Of a stretch of DNA of 9,984 nucleotides, positions 7,556 through 9,984 are shown in pieces. The stretch is from Methylophaga sp. (GTDB taxonomy: Bacteria; Pseudomonadota; Gammaproteobacteria; Nitrosococcales; Methylophagaceae), in NCBI GenBank assembly GCA_014762585.1, contig JABURN010000101.1:1-9984 (forward strand), given 5' to 3'. Positions within the stretch are counted from its first letter, which is position 1, and every line of letters begins with the position of its first letter. The notes beneath the pieces were generated by a model, which was not told the origin of the DNA, searched no databases, and was given only the letters and a program-made list of their open reading frames with translations. Position numbers and translations under genes: made by a program.

Positions 7556-9890
7556 GATATTTCTCCTCTGTGCCATGCTGGTATTCCTCACTACTGTTCT
7601 GATTCAGAGCAGTACATGGTGGATCAGCAGTAAATTCAATGAATCCCAGTTACAACAGGATGTATTGAAAGCCAAAGCAATCATGAGTCAGTATCTTGAT
7701 GCGAAGGCTGAGATGCTGGTTACAGCAGCAAAAATTCTCACCTCGGATTTTGGGTACATACGTGCAGTTGCCACCTCTGATGAGAAAACTATCCGGAGTG
7801 TGCTGGAGAATCATGGTGAGCGCATCGGAGCGGACATTATGTTGCTTACAGATATGTCTGGCCAATACATCTCCTCCAGTAGTGAAAACTTTTCCTTCGA
7901 GAATCAGTTGAGTCCTTATGCAGCCCAGCAGCTGATTAATAACCCTGCCATTGCTTTGTTTGTGACATTGGAAGAGCAAATCTATCAATTGATTTTATTA
8001 CCGGTTAAAGCTCCACATGTCATTGCCTACTCAATAGTTGGTTTCAAGATTGATGAAGAGGTTTTGACTGAATTAAAGACTTTAACCGGCCTCGAGATCA
8101 GCTTTTTCCAAGGTGATAACCATTTGCTCAGTTCCACGATTCGTATGAAGAGTTTTGCTGATTTCCGTCAGGAACTGAATAACCAGTCGTATAGCAAGCT
8201 TTTATTTAGTCGACCTGCCTTTTTTACTGAGGACTTTGAACTCGACTCCGCCTCTAAACAACCGGTTTCGGTGATTTTGGTCAGTAGTCTGGTGCCTCTG
8301 TATCAACAATATGACAGCATTCTGCTGAACAACACCATTCTGGCTGTTGTTGTGTCTTCATTAGCATCACTGCTGAGTATATTTTTTGCCAAGAGTCTGA
8401 CGGTGCCATTACAGCGTTTGTCTGGACTTGCTGGAGAGTATGCTCGGGGACGATACACAGAGCGTATCAATATTACTGGTGGGCAGGAGATAGAGTCGCT
8501 GGAAAAGGCTTTTCAGCAGATGGGGCAGCAGGTAAAAAAGCGTGAAGACGAAATACGCTTTCAGGCCAATCATGACTCACTCACTAAGTTACCCAACTCA
8601 CAACATGTCAAAACATTGTTGAGCACGCAACTTGCTAGTGAAGGTGAATACATTTTTCTGGCTATCAGTATTAACAATTTCCGTCAGATTAATGACCGAT
8701 TAGGACCAGAGACAGCTGATGCCTGTCTTGTTGCACTGGCCGAGCGACTTAGAGAAATGAATTCGGGAATTCAGTTTTCAGCCCGGCTGGAAGGCGCTGA
8801 ATTCTTCTCAGCCATCAGTCTTGATGCGAGCCACTCACCAATACAAGTTGCGGACAGCTATCTGACTGAATTGGAACATACCTTCAAAGTCGCAGATCTG
8901 AATATCAATCTGGATTTACATGCGGGGGTCAGCCTCTACCGACACAGTGGAACTGATCCCATCACTATTCTCCGTCGCACCGCCATCGCGCTCGACGCAG
9001 CGCGAAAAAACAAACAGCGCATTCATTGTTATGAAGAAGGCGAGGATGAAGTGCACATGCAGCGTCTGGCGATGATGGAAGCTTTACGCAAAGTAATCAT
9101 GTCAGATGGGGCCGGCCAGTTGTTTATGGTCTATCAACCAAAAATTTATCTGCAGGGAGAACACCAGTTCAAATGTGAGGCCTTGATCAGATGGCGCCGT
9201 GAAGATGATCGCTTTGTCTCGCCTGAAGTGTTTGTAAATCTGGCTGAAGAGGCTTCACTCATTGTGGACCTGACTCACTGGGTAATAAGATCAGTCTTTC
9301 ATCAACTCAGAGAATGGCAGCAACAGGAAGTTTATGTAGGTGCGGCAATCAATGTATCCGCACAGGATTTGGCGCATCCGGATTTTGAATCATTCATTCG
9401 AGATTCTTGCGAAGAGTATGGAGTGACACCCAGCACTATCACTTTGGAGATTACTGAGCGCGATATCATGCATGATGAGGCCTCAGTGGTGCTTTCTCTC
9501 CGTAGTCTTAAAAAATTCGGTTTTACTATCGCCATCGATGATTACGGTATCGGACAATCCTCCCTATCCAAACTCAAAGGTTTACCGGTGGATGAAATCA
9601 AACTCGATAAAAGTTTTATTATGCACCTTAACCAGTCACCCAAGGACCAGTTGATTGTCCGTTCAACTATCGATATGGCCCATGGTCTGGGTTTTGAGGT
9701 GGTGGCTGAGGGCGTAGAGAATGAGGAAACACTTGCTTTACTTAAACAATTCAATTGTGATCAGGTTCAGGGTTACTTTATTTCCAAACCCATCCCGGCA
9801 GAAGCCGTGTCAGACTGGCAAAAAAACTATGTGGAAAATGATTATTTTACTCTCCGCTCTCCTCATGCACGGGGCAGCCAGCGCCGCTGA
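7521..9890 (+). CDS. Membrane sensor with HAMP, degenerate GGDEF and intact EAL: predicted c-di-GMP phosphodiesterase
   Basis: This is a 789-residue inner-membrane protein. TM1 (about 9-30) and TM2 (about 272-292) enclose a periplasmic domain of about 240 residues that resembles double-Cache sensors. HAMP (about 290-342) and GGDEF (about 348-505) follow, then EAL (about 530-770). The GGDEF signature is EGAEF (424-428), the usual metal-binding Asp positions read S383 and N385, and no RxxD I-site precedes it. Cyclase activity is therefore unlikely, and it may serve as a regulatory (for example GTP-binding) module. The EAL domain keeps E553 (EAL), N611 (INVS), E643/E646 (EITE), D673 and D674 (IDDYG), K694, E730 (AEGVE) and Q750 (QGYF), so hydrolysis of c-di-GMP is predicted. 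It starts with GTG, overlaps the cupredoxin gene by 35 nt and the DUF3034-like gene by 62 nt. The periplasmic input may relate to the cupredoxin (inference). Confidence 0.93.
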   Translation: MEYLRRIKLRNKIFLLCAMLVFLTTVLIQSSTWWISSKFNESQLQQDVLKAKAIMSQYLDAKAEMLVTAAKILTSDFGYIRAVATSDEKTIRSVLENHGERIGADIMLLTDMSGQYISSSSENFSFENQLSPYAAQQLINNPAIALFVTLEEQIYQLILLPVKAPHVIAYSIVGFKIDEEVLTELKTLTGLEISFFQGDNHLLSSTIRMKSFADFRQELNNQSYSKLLFSRPAFFTEDFELDSASKQPVSVILVSSLVPLYQQYDSILLNNTILAVVVSSLASLLSIFFAKSLTVPLQRLSGLAGEYARGRYTERINITGGQEIESLEKAFQQMGQQVKKREDEIRFQANHDSLTKLPNSQHVKTLLSTQLASEGEYIFLAISINNFRQINDRLGPETADACLVALAERLREMNSGIQFSARLEGAEFFSAISLDASHSPIQVADSYLTELEHTFKVADLNINLDLHAGVSLYRHSGTDPITILRRTAIALDAARKNKQRIHCYEEGEDEVHMQRLAMMEALRKVIMSDGAGQLFMVYQPKIYLQGEHQFKCEALIRWRREDDRFVSPEVFVNLAEEASLIVDLTHWVIRSVFHQLREWQQQEVYVGAAINVSAQDLAHPDFESFIRDSCEEYGVTPSTITLEITERDIMHDEASVVLSLRSLKKFGFTIAIDDYGIGQSSLSKLKGLPVDEIKLDKSFIMHLNQSPKDQLIVRSTIDMAHGLGFEVVAEGVENEETLALLKQFNCDQVQGYFISKPIPAEAVSDWQKNYVENDYFTLRSPHARGSQRR

Positions 9891-9984
9891 CGGTAAACTG
9901 ATCGCGACCCCCGGGGTCTCTCAGATTCACGGTGCAGCCGGAGGTGGGTTGGTGCCTTGGGCACAACTGGCCGGCTATGCCAGT
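9829..9984 (+). CDS. DUF3034-like secreted protein, N-terminal part (3' end outside window)
   Basis: Fifty-two codons are visible. A signal peptide (MWKMIILLSALLMHGAASA, cleavage likely after ASA at residue 19) is followed by DGKLIATPGVSQIHGAAGGG and LVPWAQLAGYAS. This GKL..PGVSQ..GAAGGGL.PW pattern matches, from memory, the conserved start of DUF3034 proteins, which are of unknown function and probably lie in the envelope. A beta-barrel is a guess that cannot be tested with this fragment. The start could be ATG 9829 or ATG 9838. Neither has a strong Shine-Dalgarno. The gene overlaps the end of the EAL gene by 62 nt (53 nt if 9838), so it is probably in the same operon. Confidence 0.75.
   Translation, partial: MWKMIILLSALLMHGAASAADGKLIATPGVSQIHGAAGGGLVPWAQLAGYAS

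Overview
The window comes from a gammaproteobacterial chromosome. The gene order thrS-infC-rpmI-rplT-pheS-pheT-ihfA-merR is the classic gammaproteobacterial translation cluster, and the proteins closely resemble enterobacterial and pseudomonad versions. The small MerR-type gene directly after ihfA points to the pseudomonad or marine gammaproteobacterial side rather than to enterics. A Methylophaga-like or related marine genus is possible, but I cannot fix the genus from the sequence alone.

Positions 1-6675 form a dense same-strand block. It holds the C-terminal two thirds of threonyl-tRNA synthetase, IF-3 (with an apparent AUC start codon), ribosomal proteins L35 and L20, a strong intrinsic terminator or attenuator, both subunits of phenylalanyl-tRNA synthetase, the IHF alpha subunit, and a MerR-like regulator overlapping ihfA. 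A second strong terminator (6702-6735) closes the block. These genes serve translation initiation, the 50S subunit, aminoacylation and nucleoid architecture.

Positions 6736-6874 are an intergenic region with a perfect small inverted repeat and a plausible sigma-70 promoter.

From 6875 to the end lies a different, accessory set: a secreted cupredoxin-like protein of the type often labelled 'methylamine utilization protein'; a membrane-bound sensor with a periplasmic domain, HAMP, a degenerate GGDEF and an intact EAL domain (a predicted c-di-GMP phosphodiesterase); and the start of a secreted DUF3034-like protein cut off by the window end. Consecutive genes overlap by 35 and 62 nt, so they are very likely one transcript. 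A periplasmic copper/redox protein, a periplasm-sensing c-di-GMP hydrolase and an envelope protein make a coherent but functionally uncharacterised module. This is the most interesting part of the window.
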